A stretch of 64,000 nucleotides of DNA from Pseudomonas putida (GTDB lineage Bacteria > Pseudomonadota > Gammaproteobacteria > Pseudomonadales > Pseudomonadaceae), in NCBI RefSeq assembly GCF_022627325.1, contig NZ_JAETZZ010000004.1, positions 124,001-188,000 of the forward strand, given 5' to 3'. Shown here in pieces: positions 31,702 to 41,876 of the stretch. The position numbers and the translations under genes were made by a program. The notes beneath the pieces were generated by a model. The model had not been told where the DNA came from, searched no databases, and saw only the letters and a list, made by a program, of their open reading frames with translations. How positions within the stretch are numbered: the first letter of the stretch is position 1; each line of letters begins with the position of its first letter.

Positions 31702-32748
31702 ATGAGTCGATTCTGGAGCCCCTTCGTCAAGGACCTGGTGCCTTACGTCCCCGGTGAACAGCCCAAGCTGGCCCGGCTGGTCAAGCTCAACACCAACGAA
31801 AACCCCTATGGCCCGTCGCCCAAGGCCCTGGAAGCCATGCGCGGCGAGCTGAACGACAACCTGCGCTTGTACCCGGACCCCAATGGTGACCGGCTCAAGC
31901 AGGCGGTGGCCGAGTATTACGGCGTTACCACTGGGCAGGTGTTCGTGGGCAACGGCTCGGACGAGGTGCTGGCGCACATTTTCCACGGCCTGTTCCAGCA
32001 CGGCGGCCCGCTGTTGTTCCCGGACATCAGCTACAGCTTTTACCCCGTGTACTGCGGCCTGTATGGCATCCCGTTCGAGCCTGTGGCGCTGGATGACCAG
32101 TTCCAGATCCGTGTCGAGGACTACCAAAAGCCCAATGCCGGGATCATCTTCCCCAACCCGAATGCGCCGACTGGTTGCCTGTTGCCGCTGCAGGCAATCG
32201 AGCAGTTGTTGCAGGCCAACCGCGACTCGGTGGTGGTGGTGGATGAAGCCTATATCGACTTTGGTGGCCAGACGGCGATCAGCCTGGTTAACCGCTACGA
32301 CAACCTGCTGGTGACCCAGACCTTGTCCAAGTCGCGCTCGCTGGCCGGCCTGCGGGTCGGCCTGGCGGTAGGGCACCCGGACCTCATCGAGGCGCTGGAG
32401 CGGATCAAGAACAGCTTCAACTCCTACCCGCTGGACCGCATGGCGATCGTCGGCGCTGCTGCAGCGTTCGAGGACCAGGCGTACTTCGAAGACACCTGTC
32501 GCAAGGTGATCGAAAGCCGTGAGGCACTGGTTGAACAGTTGACTGCCAAGGGCTTCGAGGTGCTGCCATCGGCGGCTAATTTCATCTTCGCCCGCCACCC
32601 GCAGGAGGATGCGGCGCAGCTGGCGGCGCGCCTGCGTGAGCAAGGTGTGATTGTGCGCCACTTCAAGCAACAGCGGATTGCTCAGTTCCTGCGTATCACC
32701 ATCGGTACGCCAGACATGAACCAGGCGCTGATCGACGCGTTGAGCTGA
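31702..32748 (+). CDS. hisC: Histidinol-phosphate aminotransferase
   Basis: HisC is a class I/II PLP-dependent aminotransferase that makes histidinol phosphate. The 348-residue protein has the PLP lysine at residue 210 in [16 protein letters not shown] and the NPNAPTG cofactor-binding segment. It is tightly coupled to hisD and followed by a strong terminator. Confidence 0.96.
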   Translation: MSRFWSPFVKDLVPYVPGEQPKLARLVKLNTNENPYGPSPKALEAMRGELNDNLRLYPDPNGDRLKQAVAEYYGVTTGQVFVGNGSDEVLAHIFHGLFQHGGPLLFPDISYSFYPVYCGLYGIPFEPVALDDQFQIRVEDYQKPNAGIIFPNPNAPTGCLLPLQAIEQLLQANRDSVVVVDEAYIDFGGQTAISLVNRYDNLLVTQTLSKSRSLAGLRVGLAVGHPDLIEALERIKNSFNSYPLDRMAIVGAAAAFEDQAYFEDTCRKVIESREALVEQLTAKGFEVLPSAANFIFARHPQEDAAQLAARLREQGVIVRHFKQQRIAQFLRITIGTPDMNQALIDALS

Positions 32749-32751
32749 TAC

Positions 32752-32785
32752 CCAAAGGGGCCGCACTGCGGCCCCTTTGGTTTGG
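32752..32785 (+). terminator. Intrinsic terminator after hisC
   Basis: A long perfect stem, CCAAAGGGGCCGC with GCGGCCCCTTTGG, encloses a 3-nt loop and is followed by a short TTTGG tract. It ends the murA–his transcript. Confidence 0.85.
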
Positions 32786-32860
32786 CCGGCACGCTGATTT
32801 GATCTGCTATCCACGCTGGCTTAACATACGCAAATTCGTCGGATGATTGGTTGAATAGGC

Positions 32861-33511
32861 ATGGGCAATGAATTGGCCAAGCGATCCTTGGTCGAGCTCG
32901 CGGTGGAGCGCATGCGTGAGCGCATTCTCCAAGGTGACTGGCGGGTAGGGCAGCGTTTGCCGACCGAGCCGGAGCTGGCCCTGGAATTGGGCATCAGCCG
33001 CAATACCGTGCGTGAGGCCATGCGCGTGCTGGCCTTCAGTGGCCTGGTGGAAATCCGCCAGGGCGACGGCAGTTACCTGCGTACTTGCCTGGACCCATTG
33101 CAGGCGGTTCAGGCAATGTCGCGCTGCACGCTGGAGCAGGCGAGGGAAACGCGGCACATTCTGGAAACCGAGGCGATAGGCTTGGCAGCACTGCGCCGTA
33201 CCGACGACGACTTGCGTGCCCTGCGCATCGCGTTGCAGGGCAGCGCCGAACATTTTCATGGTGATGTGGATGCTTACGTCAGTTGCGACCTGGCGTTTCA
33301 CCAACGCCTTATCGACGCTGCACACAACCCGGCGCTAAGCGAGCTGTACCGCTATTTCTCGGGTGTCGTGGCTGCCGCGTTGCAGCACAACATGGCCACT
33401 GTCCCGCGCTGCCAGGCCACCTTCGATCTGCATGGTCAGATCCTCGACGCCATCGAACAACGCGATCCGGAGCGGGCCAAGTGCCTGAGCCGGACCCTCA
33501 TCGAATCCTGA
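32861..33511 (+). CDS. GntR/FadR-family transcriptional regulator (FCD domain)
   Basis: The N-terminal winged helix (LPTEPELALELGISRNTVREAMRVL) is that of GntR regulators, and the C-terminal helical region (ETRHILETEAIGLAAL … DLAFHQRLIDAAHNPAL) is an FCD ligand-binding domain. It has 216 residues. It lies 13 bp upstream of an MFS carrier gene in the same direction and probably controls it. The ligand cannot be read from sequence. The short promoter region 32786–32860 would hold its operator. Confidence 0.9.
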   Translation: MGNELAKRSLVELAVERMRERILQGDWRVGQRLPTEPELALELGISRNTVREAMRVLAFSGLVEIRQGDGSYLRTCLDPLQAVQAMSRCTLEQARETRHILETEAIGLAALRRTDDDLRALRIALQGSAEHFHGDVDAYVSCDLAFHQRLIDAAHNPALSELYRYFSGVVAAALQHNMATVPRCQATFDLHGQILDAIEQRDPERAKCLSRTLIES

Positions 33512-33524
33512 CCACGAGAAGGCC

Positions 33525-34805
33525 ATGGCTGAACCAATGACCCGTGACACACCTGCCCGCGAGCGCGAGCTGGATGAACTGCTGATCGATGCCGAAGCCG
33601 ATGATGCGCAAGTGCAGGGCCAGCCTGTGGTACTGCAGCGGCCCTGGTTGCTGTTGTTGGGCCTGGTACTGGTTGCCTTGAACCTGCGCCCGGCGCTGTC
33701 CAGCATGGCCCCGGTACTTGGCCTGGTCAGTGAAAGCCTTGGCCTCAGTGCCTCTGAAGCGGGGCTGCTGACGACCTTGCCAGTGCTCTGCCTGGGGCTA
33801 TTCGCGCCCCTTGCACCGCTGCTTGCGCGGCGTTGGGGCAGCGAGCGGGTGATCCTCGGCATCTTGCTGACGCTGGCGCTGGGCATCGTGCTGCGCAGTG
33901 CGTTGGGGACCACCGGGGTATTTCTTGGCAGCATCATGGCCGGCGCCAGCATTGGCATCATCGGCGTGCTGTTGCCTGGTATCGTCAAGCGTGATTTTCC
34001 CAGCCACGCCGGCACCTTGACGGGGGTCTACACCATGGCCCTTTGCCTGGGCGCAGCCATGGCAGCAGGCGCCACGGTACCGCTGACCGAGCATTTGCAT
34101 GGCAGTTGGGCCTTGGGCCTGGGTTTCTGGATGATCCCGGCATTGCTGGCCATGCTGGTCTGGTTGCCCCAGGCGCGCCAAGGGCACGGCATGCACAAGG
34201 TGGCTTACCGGGTGAAAGGGCTATGGCGTGATCCGCTGGCCTGGCAGGTAACCCTGTACATGGGCCTGCAGTCATCGCTGGCGTACATCGTGTTCGGCTG
34301 GTTGCCGTCTATCCTCATCGGCCGTGGCCTGAGCCCGACCGAGGCGGGCCTGGTGCTCTCCGGTTCGGTGATCGTGCAACTGGTCAGCTCGCTGAGTGCG
34401 CCCTGGCTGGCCACACGGGGCAAAGACCAGCGGTTGGCAATCGTACTGGTCATGCTCATCACCCTCGCCGGCCTGTTCGGTTGCCTGTATGCGCCGTTGT
34501 CTGGCCTGTGGGGCTGGGCGGTGCTGCTGGGGCTGGGGCAGGGCGGTACATTTGCCTTGGCGCTGACGCTGATCGTGCTGCGCTCCAAAGACGCCCATGT
34601 GGCGGCCAACCTGTCGAGCATGGCCCAGGGCGTGGGCTACACCCTTGCCTCGATGGGCCCCTTTGCCGTGGGGTTGGTGCATGACATGACGGGCGGCTGG
34701 GCCGCCGTGGGCTGGATCTTTGCCGTGCTGGGCGTGGGTGCCATCGTGTTCGGCCTCGGGGCGGGGCGGGCGCGGCATGTCAACGTGAGTAGCGAAAGGC
34801 TTTGA
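33525..34805 (+). CDS. MFS transporter, CynX/NimT type
   Basis: This is a 426-residue 12-helix major facilitator with a 40-residue cytoplasmic leader rich in charged residues. The helix pattern and the LNLRPALSSMAPVLGLV and YTLASMGPFAVGLVHDMTGGW segments match the CynX/NimT group (cyanate or 2-nitroimidazole type carriers). The substrate is unknown. It is encoded directly after the GntR regulator. Confidence 0.88.
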   Translation: MAEPMTRDTPARERELDELLIDAEADDAQVQGQPVVLQRPWLLLLGLVLVALNLRPALSSMAPVLGLVSESLGLSASEAGLLTTLPVLCLGLFAPLAPLLARRWGSERVILGILLTLALGIVLRSALGTTGVFLGSIMAGASIGIIGVLLPGIVKRDFPSHAGTLTGVYTMALCLGAAMAAGATVPLTEHLHGSWALGLGFWMIPALLAMLVWLPQARQGHGMHKVAYRVKGLWRDPLAWQVTLYMGLQSSLAYIVFGWLPSILIGRGLSPTEAGLVLSGSVIVQLVSSLSAPWLATRGKDQRLAIVLVMLITLAGLFGCLYAPLSGLWGWAVLLGLGQGGTFALALTLIVLRSKDAHVAANLSSMAQGVGYTLASMGPFAVGLVHDMTGGWAAVGWIFAVLGVGAIVFGLGAGRARHVNVSSERL

Positions 34806-34907
34806 GGCGTGCAGTGATCCAGCCTGCATTCACGTTGCAAATGGGCATGGCATTGCCGCTGCCCACAGATTATCGTGCAGCTTTCCATTCCCAGGACGGG
34901 CCTGCCC

Positions 34908-35378
34908 ATGAGCGATGCCAACCGTGACCTGATCACCCGTTTCTATCAAGCTTTCCAGCGCCTGGACGCTGAAGCGATGGTGGCTTGCTACAGCGATGAC
35001 ATCGTCTTCAGTGACCCGGTTTTCGGTACCCTGCGCGGCCGTGATGCCGGTGACATGTGGCGGATGCTCACCACACGGGCCAAGGATTTCTCTCTGACAT
35101 TCGACCATGTCCGCGCAGACGAGCGCAGCGCCTGCGCACATTGGGTGGCGACATACCTGTTCAGCCAGACTGGCCGTACCGTGGTCAACGATATTCAGGC
35201 GCGCTTCGTCATCCGCGACGGGTTGATCTGCCAGCACGACGACAGCTTCGACCTGTGGCGCTGGTCGCGTCAGGCGTTGGGTGCCCCGGGTGTGTTGCTG
35301 GGGTGGTCGCCCATGCTGCAGAACAAAGTGCGCCAGCAGGCATTCAAAGGGCTGCGTGCGTTTCAGCAGGCGAACTGA
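34908..35378 (+). CDS. NTF2-like/SnoaL-type small domain protein
   Basis: The 156-residue protein folds, by pattern, as a nuclear-transport-factor-2-like cone: MSDANRDLITRFYQAFQRLDAEAMVACYSDDIVFSDPVFGTLRG is the classical N-terminal block, and IQARFVIRDGLICQHDDSFDLWRW the C-terminal sheet. Members act as isomerases, dehydratases or ligand binders. The exact role is unknown. ATG 34908 is preferred over an upstream in-frame codon at 34875, but the ribosome-binding site is weak. Confidence 0.82.
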   Translation: MSDANRDLITRFYQAFQRLDAEAMVACYSDDIVFSDPVFGTLRGRDAGDMWRMLTTRAKDFSLTFDHVRADERSACAHWVATYLFSQTGRTVVNDIQARFVIRDGLICQHDDSFDLWRWSRQALGAPGVLLGWSPMLQNKVRQQAFKGLRAFQQAN

Positions 35379-35417
35379 GCGGTTAAGCTGTGCGCTTCGC
35401 AGCCAGGCACAAGCATC

Positions 35418-35702
35418 GTGAGCGACGTATCGGAAAAACCCATCTGCAAACCTTGGTATGTCTACCTGGTGCGCGCTGCCAATGGTTCGCTGTACTGCGG
35501 CATCAGTGATGATCCGCAGCGGCGTTTCGTGGCGCATCAGAAGGGGCAGGGGGCGCGGTATTTCAAGACCAGCCCGGCACAGGCGCTGGTCTACGTCGAG
35601 CAATGGCCGGACAAGGGCGAGGCATTGCGCCAGGAGCGCCTGGTGAAGAAGTTGCGCAAGGCAGCCAAGGAGGCTTTGGTCGCCTCCTATGCCAACGGTT
35701 GA
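35418..35702 (+). CDS. GIY-YIG nuclease-fold protein (UPF0213, YhbQ-like)
   Basis: This 94-residue GIY-YIG domain protein shows [25 protein letters not shown] (the GIY and YIG strands are represented by VYLVR and YCGIS) and [18 protein letters not shown] at its end. The start is GTG 35418. Family members are related to YhbQ and may act on DNA, but the function is unsettled. Its TGA stop abuts the stop of the convergent ndpA with no spacer. Confidence 0.88.
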   Translation: MSDVSEKPICKPWYVYLVRAANGSLYCGISDDPQRRFVAHQKGQGARYFKTSPAQALVYVEQWPDKGEALRQERLVKKLRKAAKEALVASYANG

Positions 35703-36710
35703 TCAGTCCTTGCGGCGCTTGAGCTGGTCCACCAGCTGCGTCGGCAGGCCTTTGATGATCAGTGTACCCGCCGCCTCGTCATACTCCACCTTGTCCCCCA
35801 GCAGATGCGCTTCGAAGCTGATCGACAGGCCTTCGGCACGCCCGGTGAAGCGGCGAAACTGGTTGAGGGTACGTTTGTCCGCCGGGATCTCTGGCGACAG
35901 GCCGTAGTCCTTGTTGCGAATATGGTCGTAGAAGGCCTTGGGGCGGTCTTCGTCGATCAGGCTGGACAGCTCTTCCAAGGTTACCGGCTCGCCCAGTTTG
36001 GTCTGGGTGGTGGCGTAGTCGACCAGGGTCTGGGTCTTTTCGCGTGCGGCTTCTTCCGGCAGGTCCTCGCTTTCAACGAAGTCGCTGAACGCCTTGAGCA
36101 GGGTACGGGTTTCGCCTGGGCCGTCGACGCCTTCCTGGCAGCCGATGAAGTCACGGAAGTAATCCGAAACCTTCTTGCCATTCTTGCCCTTGATGAACGA
36201 GATGTACTGCTTGGAGTTCTGGTTGTTCTTCCACTCCGACAAGTTGATACGTGCCGCCAGGTGCAATTGGCCCAGGTCCAGGTGCCGCGAAGGCGTCACA
36301 TCCAGCTCGGCATTCACCGCCACGCCTTCGCTGTGGTGCAGCAGCGCGATGGCCAGGTAGTCGGTCATGCCTTGCTGGTAGTGGGCGAACAGGATGTGGC
36401 CGCCAGTGGACAGGTTGGATTCTTCCATCAGTTTTTGCAGATGCTCAACGGCAACGCGGCTAAAGGCGGCAAAGTCCTTTTCATCTTCCAGGTACTGCTT
36501 GAGCCAGCCGCTCAGCGGGTAGGCGCCGGATTCACCGTGGAAGAAGCCCCAGGCTTTGCCCTGCTTGGCGTTGTAGCTGTCGTTGAGGTCGGCCAGCAGG
36601 TTTTCGATAGCGTCCGATGCACCCAGCTCGGTATCCCGTGCGTGGAGCACGGCGGGGCTGCCATCGGGCTTCTTGTCGATCAGGTGAACGATGCAATGAC
36701 GGATTGGCAT
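35703..36710 (-). CDS. ndpA: Nucleoid-associated protein NdpA/YejK
   Basis: This 335-residue member of the YejK/NdpA family comprises nucleoid-associated proteins of ill-defined role. It starts [22 protein letters not shown] and has the family segments [22 protein letters not shown] and [23 protein letters not shown]. It is divergent from HU across a 393-bp gap and tail-to-tail with the GIY-YIG gene. Confidence 0.93.
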   Translation of the reverse strand: MPIRHCIVHLIDKKPDGSPAVLHARDTELGASDAIENLLADLNDSYNAKQGKAWGFFHGESGAYPLSGWLKQYLEDEKDFAAFSRVAVEHLQKLMEESNLSTGGHILFAHYQQGMTDYLAIALLHHSEGVAVNAELDVTPSRHLDLGQLHLAARINLSEWKNNQNSKQYISFIKGKNGKKVSDYFRDFIGCQEGVDGPGETRTLLKAFSDFVESEDLPEEAAREKTQTLVDYATTQTKLGEPVTLEELSSLIDEDRPKAFYDHIRNKDYGLSPEIPADKRTLNQFRRFTGRAEGLSISFEAHLLGDKVEYDEAAGTLIIKGLPTQLVDQLKRRKD

Positions 36711-37103
36711 GGAATTCTCGGTCAGTCGTGGGCGGCCAGGCGCCGCGCTGCAAAAGTGGGGAAGTTTACCGCAGACGGCAGGTGATGCAGTGGCCGGATG
36801 TTGGCAGAAATGCCGGTTGTTGTTTTTTTGTTCAATTTTTAGCGAATTTGGCTAAAACCCCCGAAAAACCTGCACTAAATTGAAGCGAGCAGCGGATATT
36901 TATCCATTCCTGTGGTAGCTTTGCGCGGTCTTGCGCACCTCGGGTGGCGCATTGCTGGCAGCGCACTTGCGCCGTGTCGAACCAAACGCCGATTTGTGCA
37001 TCTACATGCCCGATTGGCGCGGCCCTCCAGACTTCAGGGGCTGGCCCGATAACGTCGTAGAGCGCTGCATAACCACTGAATTTGATAGGGAAGGAACACC
37101 ACC
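36711..37103. promoter_or_regulatory. Divergent ndpA–HU intergenic region
   Basis: This 393-bp region without a gene must contain the promoters of both ndpA (minus) and the HU gene (plus). It is A+T-rich between about 36815 and 36910 (for example a run of T's followed by TTCAATTTTTAGCG), which fits promoter DNA. No open frame with a credible start is visible. HU has a good AAGGAA ribosome-binding site at 37091–37096. Confidence 0.5.
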
Positions 37104-37385
37104 ATGGCATTGACCAAAGACCAACTGATTGCCGATATCGCCGAGTCGATCGCTCAGCCGAAAGCCACCGCCAAAAACGCTCTGGAGCAACTGGGCCAGA
37201 TCGTTGCCGACCAGCTGGAAAACGGCGCTGAAATCACTCTGCCAGGCATCGGCAAGCTGAAAGTCTCCGAGCGTCCTGCCCGTACCGGCCGCAACCCTTC
37301 GACTGGCGCCGCCATCGAAATCGCTGCCAAGAAAGTCGTCAAGTTCGTGCCGGCCAAGTCGCTGACCGACGCTATCAACAAGTAA
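37104..37385 (+). CDS. hupA: HU-family DNA-binding protein
   Basis: This 93-residue HU subunit is a histone-like dimer that bends and compacts DNA. It starts MALTKDQLIADIAESIAQPK and carries the beta-arm signature LPGIGKLKVSERPARTGRNPSTG. Pseudomonas putida has several HU paralogues; assignment to hupA rather than another copy rests on my memory of its position. A strong terminator follows. Confidence 0.88.
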   Translation: MALTKDQLIADIAESIAQPKATAKNALEQLGQIVADQLENGAEITLPGIGKLKVSERPARTGRNPSTGAAIEIAAKKVVKFVPAKSLTDAINK

Positions 37386-37404
37386 TTCGTTGATGCATTG
37401 ACGA

Positions 37405-37438
37405 AACCGCGCCCGGCTTGCCCGGGCGCGGTTTTTTC
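37405..37438. terminator. Terminator between HU and the convergent rlmF
   Basis: CCGCGCCCGG at 37407–37416 pairs with CCGGGCGCGG at 37422–37431, with TTTTTT following on the plus strand. It serves HU and overlaps the rlmF stop; only weak A's face it on the other side. Confidence 0.9.
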
Positions 37439-38387
37439 ATGCCTGTGATTTACGTCGGGCGTTCCAGGCCTGGCGTTGGCCATGGTCGTGGAAGCTCCAC
37501 GCAACCATACGGCTTTGTTTCTGCCCCTGGCCCATCTCAACGATGCGTATGGCCTTGGCCCCGGCTTTTTTCAGCGCCGCTTCGATGCCCGGCAGGTTGC
37601 TGGCCTTGGACACCAGGCTGGTGAACCACAATACCTGCAAGGCGTACTGCACGCTTTCGCCAACCAGCTGGCTGACGAAACGGATCTCGCCACCTTCACA
37701 CCACAGCTCGTTGTTCTGCCCGCCGAAGTTGAGCACGGGCAGCTTGCGCTTGGGGTCCTGTTTACCGAGGTTCTTCCACTTGCGCTGGCTACCGCGGGTG
37801 GCTTCATCGCGGGAGGCATGGAAGGGCGGGTTGCACAAGGTCAGGTCGAAGCGTTCGCCTTCCTCCAGCAGGCCGCCGAGAATGAGCTTGGGATCGTTCT
37901 GTTGGCGCAGTGCGATGGCCTTGCTCAGCGTGTTGGCCTGAACGATGGCCTTGGCCGAGGCCAGTGCCACTGGGTCGATGTCCGAGCCAAGGAAGCGCCA
38001 GCGGTAATCGCTGTGGCCGAGCAGCGGGTAGATGCAGTTGGCACCCACGCCAATGTCCAGGGCGCGCACCTGAGCGCCTTTGGGCACTTCACCTGCGTTG
38101 TCCTCGGCCAGCAGGTCGGCGGCGACGTGAATGTAGTCGGCGCGGCCCGGTATCGGCGGGCACAGGTAATCGGCGGGAATGTCCCAGTGCTGGATGCCGT
38201 ACTGGGCCTTGAGCAAGGCGCGGTTGAACACCCGCACGGCTTCGGGGTTGGCGAAGTCGATGCTGGGTTTACCGTGAGGGTTGGTGATGGTGAAACGAGC
38301 CAGGTCCGGGTGGGCCTTGATCAGGCTGGGGAAGTCGTAGCGCCCCTGATGGCGGTTGCGCGGGTGCAGGGTGGGTTTCTGGGTCAT
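37437..38387 (-). CDS. rlmF: 23S rRNA (adenine-1618 N6) methyltransferase
   Basis: RlmF methylates A1618 of 23S rRNA using S-adenosylmethionine. The 316-residue protein begins [23 protein letters not shown] and has the SAM-binding [16 protein letters not shown] and the N6-adenine methylase catalytic motif [14 protein letters not shown] 38387 is chosen; the frame above it runs through a REP element. It is a single transcription unit flanked by REP pairs and a terminator. Confidence 0.94.
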   Translation of the reverse strand: MTQKPTLHPRNRHQGRYDFPSLIKAHPDLARFTITNPHGKPSIDFANPEAVRVFNRALLKAQYGIQHWDIPADYLCPPIPGRADYIHVAADLLAEDNAGEVPKGAQVRALDIGVGANCIYPLLGHSDYRWRFLGSDIDPVALASAKAIVQANTLSKAIALRQQNDPKLILGGLLEEGERFDLTLCNPPFHASRDEATRGSQRKWKNLGKQDPKRKLPVLNFGGQNNELWCEGGEIRFVSQLVGESVQYALQVLWFTSLVSKASNLPGIEAALKKAGAKAIRIVEMGQGQKQSRMVAWSFHDHGQRQAWNARRKSQA

Positions 38388-38404
38388 GGTGGGTGTCCTG
38401 AAAA

Positions 38405-38480
38405 AGCATCGCCGGCAAGCCGGCTCCCCCAGGTACACCACTGTACGTGTTGGAGCCGGCATGCCGGCGATGGGCTGCCA
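38405..38480. repeat. REP palindrome pair between rlmF and valS
   Basis: CATCGCCGGCAAGCCGGCTCC and its inverted partner GGAGCCGGCATGCCGGCGATG flank a short spacer that contains GTACACCACTGTAC. It belongs to the same family as the elements near 46.4, 50.2 and 59.6 kb and lies in the spacer of two co-oriented genes. Confidence 0.88.
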
Positions 38481-38508
38481 AAGCAGCCCGCGATGGCTTC
38501 ACTTTAGG

Positions 38509-41355
38509 TTACAGCGCAGCGATCCGCGCATGCTGTTCGGTGAAGTTGGCCAGGGCCTGCTCGGCCTCTGCCAGCTTGGCGCGCTCCTTCTCGATCACCG
38601 CAGGCGGTGCCTTGTCGACGAAGGCAGCATTCGACAGCTTGCCGCCGACGCGTTGCACTTCACCTTGCAGGCGCTGGATTTCCTTGTTCAGGCGAGCCAG
38701 CTCGGCGTCTTTGTCGATCAGGCCTGCCATCGGTACCAGCACCTGCAGATCGCCCACCAGTGCGGTGGCCGACAGCGGCGCTTCTTCGGCCTCGCCGAGC
38801 ACGGTGAACGACTCGACCTTGGCCAGCTTCTTGAGCAGGGCTTCGTTTTCCTGCAGGCGGCGCTGGTCGTCGGCGTTGGCGTTCTTCAGGAACAGTGGCA
38901 GGGGCTTGCCCGGGCCGATGTTCATTTCGGCGCGGATGTTACGCAGGCCGACCATCAGTTCCTTGAGCCATTCGATATCGCCTTCGGCGGCGGCATCGAT
39001 GCGGCTTTCGTTGGCCACTGGCCACGGCTGCAGCATGATGGTCTTGCCGTTGATGCCTGCCAGCGGCGCGATGCGCTGCCAGATTTCTTCGGTGATGAAC
39101 GGCATGAACGGATGAGCCAGGCGCAGCGCCACTTCCAGCACGCGCACCAAGGTGCGACGGGTGCCGCGGGCGCGCTCTACCGGAGCGTTTTCGTCCCACA
39201 GTACCGGCTTGGACAGTTCCAGGTACCAGTCGCAGTACTGGTTCCAGATGAACTCGTACAGGGCTTGGCTGGCCAGGTCGAAACGGAACTGCTCGAGCTG
39301 GCGGGTCACTTCGGCTTCGGTGCGTTGCAGCTGCGAGATGATCCAGCGGTCGGCAAGCGACAGCTCGCAGGCTTCGCCGTTCTGCCCGCAGTCCTCGCCT
39401 TTGTCCAGCACATAGCGGGCGGCGTTCCAGATCTTGTTGCAGAAGTTGCGATAGCCTTCGACGCGGCCCATGTCGAACTTGATGTCGCGGCCAGTGGAGG
39501 CCAGCGAGCAGAAGGTGAAGCGCAGGGCGTCGGTGCCGTAGCTGGCGATGCCTTCGGGGAACTCGGCTTTGGTCTGCTTGGCGATCTTCTCGGCCAGCTT
39601 GGGCTGCATCATGCCGCTGGTGCGTTTTTCCAGCAGGGCGTCCAGGGTGATGCCGTCAACGATGTCCAGTGGGTCGAGCACGTTGCCCTTGGACTTGGAC
39701 ATCTTCTGGCCCTGGCCGTCACGTACCAGGCCGTGCACATACACGGTCTTGAACGGGACCTGCGGGGTGCCATCCTCGTTCTTGATCAGGTGCATGGTCA
39801 GCATGATCATCCGGGCAACCCAGAAGAAGATGATGTCAAAGCCAGTGACCAGCACGTCGGTGGAGTGGAATTTCTTGAGGAACTCGGTCTGTTCCGGCCA
39901 GCCCAGGGTGGAGAAGGTCCACAGGCCCGAGCTGAACCAAGTGTCGAGCACGTCGTCGTCCTGGCGCAGTGCCACGTCGGCGCCCAGGTTGTGCTTGGTG
40001 CGCACTTCGGCCTCGTTGCGGCCGACATAGACCTGGCCGGCCTCGTCGTACCACGCCGGGATCCGGTGGCCCCACCACAGCTGACGACTGATGCACCAAT
40101 CCTGGATGTCGCGCATCCAGGAGAAATACATGTTTTCGTACTGCTTGGGCACGAACTGGATGCGGCCATCTTCAACGGCGGCAATCGCAGGTTCGGCCAG
40201 CGGCTTGGTGGAAACGTACCACTGGTCGGTCAGCCACGGCTCGATGATGGTGCCGGAGCGGTCGCCTTTCGGTACTTTCAGTGCATGGTCGTCGATGCTG
40301 ACCAGCAGGCCCTGAGCGTCCAGGTCGGCGACGATCTGCTTGCGCGCGACGAACCGGTCCAGGCCTGCGTACTGGGCGGGCAGGCGGGGGTCCGCCTGCT
40401 CATTGACGCTGCCATCGAGGTTGAAGGCCTGGGCGGCGGGCAGCACCAGGGCGTTCTTGTCGAAGATGTTGAGCAGCGGCAGGTTGTGGCGCTTGCCGAC
40501 TTCATAGTCATTGAAGTCGTGGGCCGGGGTGATCTTCACGCAGCCAGTGCCGAACTCGGGGTCGCAGTAGTCATCGGCGATGATCGGGATGCGGCGGCCG
40601 ACCAGCGGCAATTCGACGAACTTGCCGATCAGGGCCTGGTAGCGCTCATCGTTCGGGTTGACCGCTACCGCCGCATCGCCCAGCAGGGTTTCCGGGCGAG
40701 TGGTGGCAACCACCAGGTACTCCTGGCCATCGGCAGTCCTGGCGCCGTCGGCCAGCGGGTAACGCAGGTTCCACAGGTGGCCTTTCTCGTCATGGTTTTC
40801 CACTTCGAGGTCGGAGATGGCCGTGTGCAGCTTGGTGTCCCAGTTGACCAGGCGCTTGCCACGGTAGATCAGGCCGTCTTCATGCAGGCGTACGAAGGCT
40901 TCCTTGACCGCTTCGGACAGGCCGTCATCCATGGTGAAGCGTTCGCGGCTCCAGTCCACCGACGAGCCCAGGCGACGGATCTGCCGGCTGATATTGCCGC
41001 CGGACTGCTCTTTCCATTCCCAGACCTTGTCCAGGAAGGCTTCACGGCCGAGGTCGTGACGGTTCTGGCCCTTGGCTTCGAGCTGGCGCTCGACCAGCAT
41101 CTGGGTGGCGATACCGGCGTGGTCGGTACCTGGCTGCCACAGGGTGTCGCGGCCTTGCATGCGACGGAAACGGATCAGAGCGTCCATGATCGCGTTGTTG
41201 AAACCGTGGCCCATGTGCAGGCTGCCCGTCACGTTCGGTGGCGGGATCATGATGGTGTAGGACTCACCTGCACCTTGTGGAGCGAAATAGTTCTCGGACT
41301 CCCAGGTGTTGTACCAGGAAGTTTCGATGGCGTGCGGCTGGTAGGTCTTATCCAT
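38509..41355 (-). CDS. valS: Valyl-tRNA synthetase
   Basis: ValS is a class I aminoacyl-tRNA synthetase with editing of mischarged threonine. The 948-residue protein has the HIGH-type motif HMGH in [14 protein letters not shown], the KMSKS loop [10 protein letters not shown], and a C-terminal coiled-coil arm ([18 protein letters not shown] … [11 protein letters not shown]). ATG 41355 starts [19 protein letters not shown]; the open frame upstream is not conserved. Confidence 0.98.
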   Translation of the reverse strand: MDKTYQPHAIETSWYNTWESENYFAPQGAGESYTIMIPPPNVTGSLHMGHGFNNAIMDALIRFRRMQGRDTLWQPGTDHAGIATQMLVERQLEAKGQNRHDLGREAFLDKVWEWKEQSGGNISRQIRRLGSSVDWSRERFTMDDGLSEAVKEAFVRLHEDGLIYRGKRLVNWDTKLHTAISDLEVENHDEKGHLWNLRYPLADGARTADGQEYLVVATTRPETLLGDAAVAVNPNDERYQALIGKFVELPLVGRRIPIIADDYCDPEFGTGCVKITPAHDFNDYEVGKRHNLPLLNIFDKNALVLPAAQAFNLDGSVNEQADPRLPAQYAGLDRFVARKQIVADLDAQGLLVSIDDHALKVPKGDRSGTIIEPWLTDQWYVSTKPLAEPAIAAVEDGRIQFVPKQYENMYFSWMRDIQDWCISRQLWWGHRIPAWYDEAGQVYVGRNEAEVRTKHNLGADVALRQDDDVLDTWFSSGLWTFSTLGWPEQTEFLKKFHSTDVLVTGFDIIFFWVARMIMLTMHLIKNEDGTPQVPFKTVYVHGLVRDGQGQKMSKSKGNVLDPLDIVDGITLDALLEKRTSGMMQPKLAEKIAKQTKAEFPEGIASYGTDALRFTFCSLASTGRDIKFDMGRVEGYRNFCNKIWNAARYVLDKGEDCGQNGEACELSLADRWIISQLQRTEAEVTRQLEQFRFDLASQALYEFIWNQYCDWYLELSKPVLWDENAPVERARGTRRTLVRVLEVALRLAHPFMPFITEEIWQRIAPLAGINGKTIMLQPWPVANESRIDAAAEGDIEWLKELMVGLRNIRAEMNIGPGKPLPLFLKNANADDQRRLQENEALLKKLAKVESFTVLGEAEEAPLSATALVGDLQVLVPMAGLIDKDAELARLNKEIQRLQGEVQRVGGKLSNAAFVDKAPPAVIEKERAKLAEAEQALANFTEQHARIAAL

Positions 41356-41412
41356 GCGCGGCGGGACCCTGTGCATTAATTCGGGAAAGCCGGGAAGTAT
41401 AACGGAGCTGCG

Positions 41413-41435
41413 AGCTTCAAGCGACAAGCTGCAAG
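41413..41435. repeat. AGCTTCAAGCG-type short repeat, copy 1
   Basis: The 23-mer beginning AGCTTCAAGCG and ending CAAG is found here upstream of valS and again at 61016–61038 between arcC and arcB with only two differences. It is probably part of a dispersed, hairpin-forming Pseudomonas intergenic repeat distinct from the REP family. Confidence 0.6.
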
Positions 41436-41448
41436 ACCTATGGGCACT

Positions 41449-41471
41449 CTTCACGGGGTAAACCCGCGAAG
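41449..41471. repeat. Single REP-type palindrome upstream of valS
   Basis: CTTCACGGGGTAAACCCGCGAAG is an imperfect palindrome that resembles the 'CGGGTAAACCCGCG' core found in P. putida REP sequences. It is a solo copy in the valS leader region. Confidence 0.6.
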
Positions 41472-41493
41472 AATCCGCCGCGTTTGGTAGGGC

Positions 41494-41871
41494 TTACTCA
41501 GAGCGCTTGATCAGCCGCTCGATACGCGCATCGAGCCGGCGCTTGATCTCGGTTTCGATATGCGGGGTGAAGTCGTTGATCACGTCCTGCATGATCAATT
41601 GCGCTGCGGCGCGCAGCTCGGCTTCCAGGTGCAGCAGGGTGTCCTGGCGGCGGGTCTGCGGGTTTTCTTCGGGGTCCGCTTCGGCCGGTGCGGCAGCCGC
41701 CTCAGGTGCTGGCAGGGTGTTGCCGGTCGGGGTATCGAGCAGCAGCGGAATCTGCTCCACCGTCTCGGTGAGCAGCGGTGGTTGCAGGTCGGCGTCGCCC
41801 AGCAGCTGGCGGATCGACTCGAGGTCGTCAAGCAGATGGGCGGAATCGGGTAGGGCGGAAGGCTTGTCCAT
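41494..41871 (-). CDS. Hypothetical protein encoded between holC and valS
   Basis: This 125-residue protein of unknown function starts MDKPSALPDSAHLLDDLESIRQLL. It has a helical N-terminus, an acidic Ala/Pro/Glu linker in the middle, and a helical C-terminus (HLEAELRAAAQLIMQDVINDF … EIKRRLDARIERLIKRSE) that looks like a protein–protein or coiled-coil module. ATG 41871 is preferred over TTG 41880, which overlaps the holC stop. Its close coupling to holC and valS suggests a role near the polymerase III clamp loader or translation, but nothing in the sequence proves it. Confidence 0.8.
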   Translation of the reverse strand: MDKPSALPDSAHLLDDLESIRQLLGDADLQPPLLTETVEQIPLLLDTPTGNTLPAPEAAAAPAEADPEENPQTRRQDTLLHLEAELRAAAQLIMQDVINDFTPHIETEIKRRLDARIERLIKRSE

Positions 41872-41876
41872 CGTCG

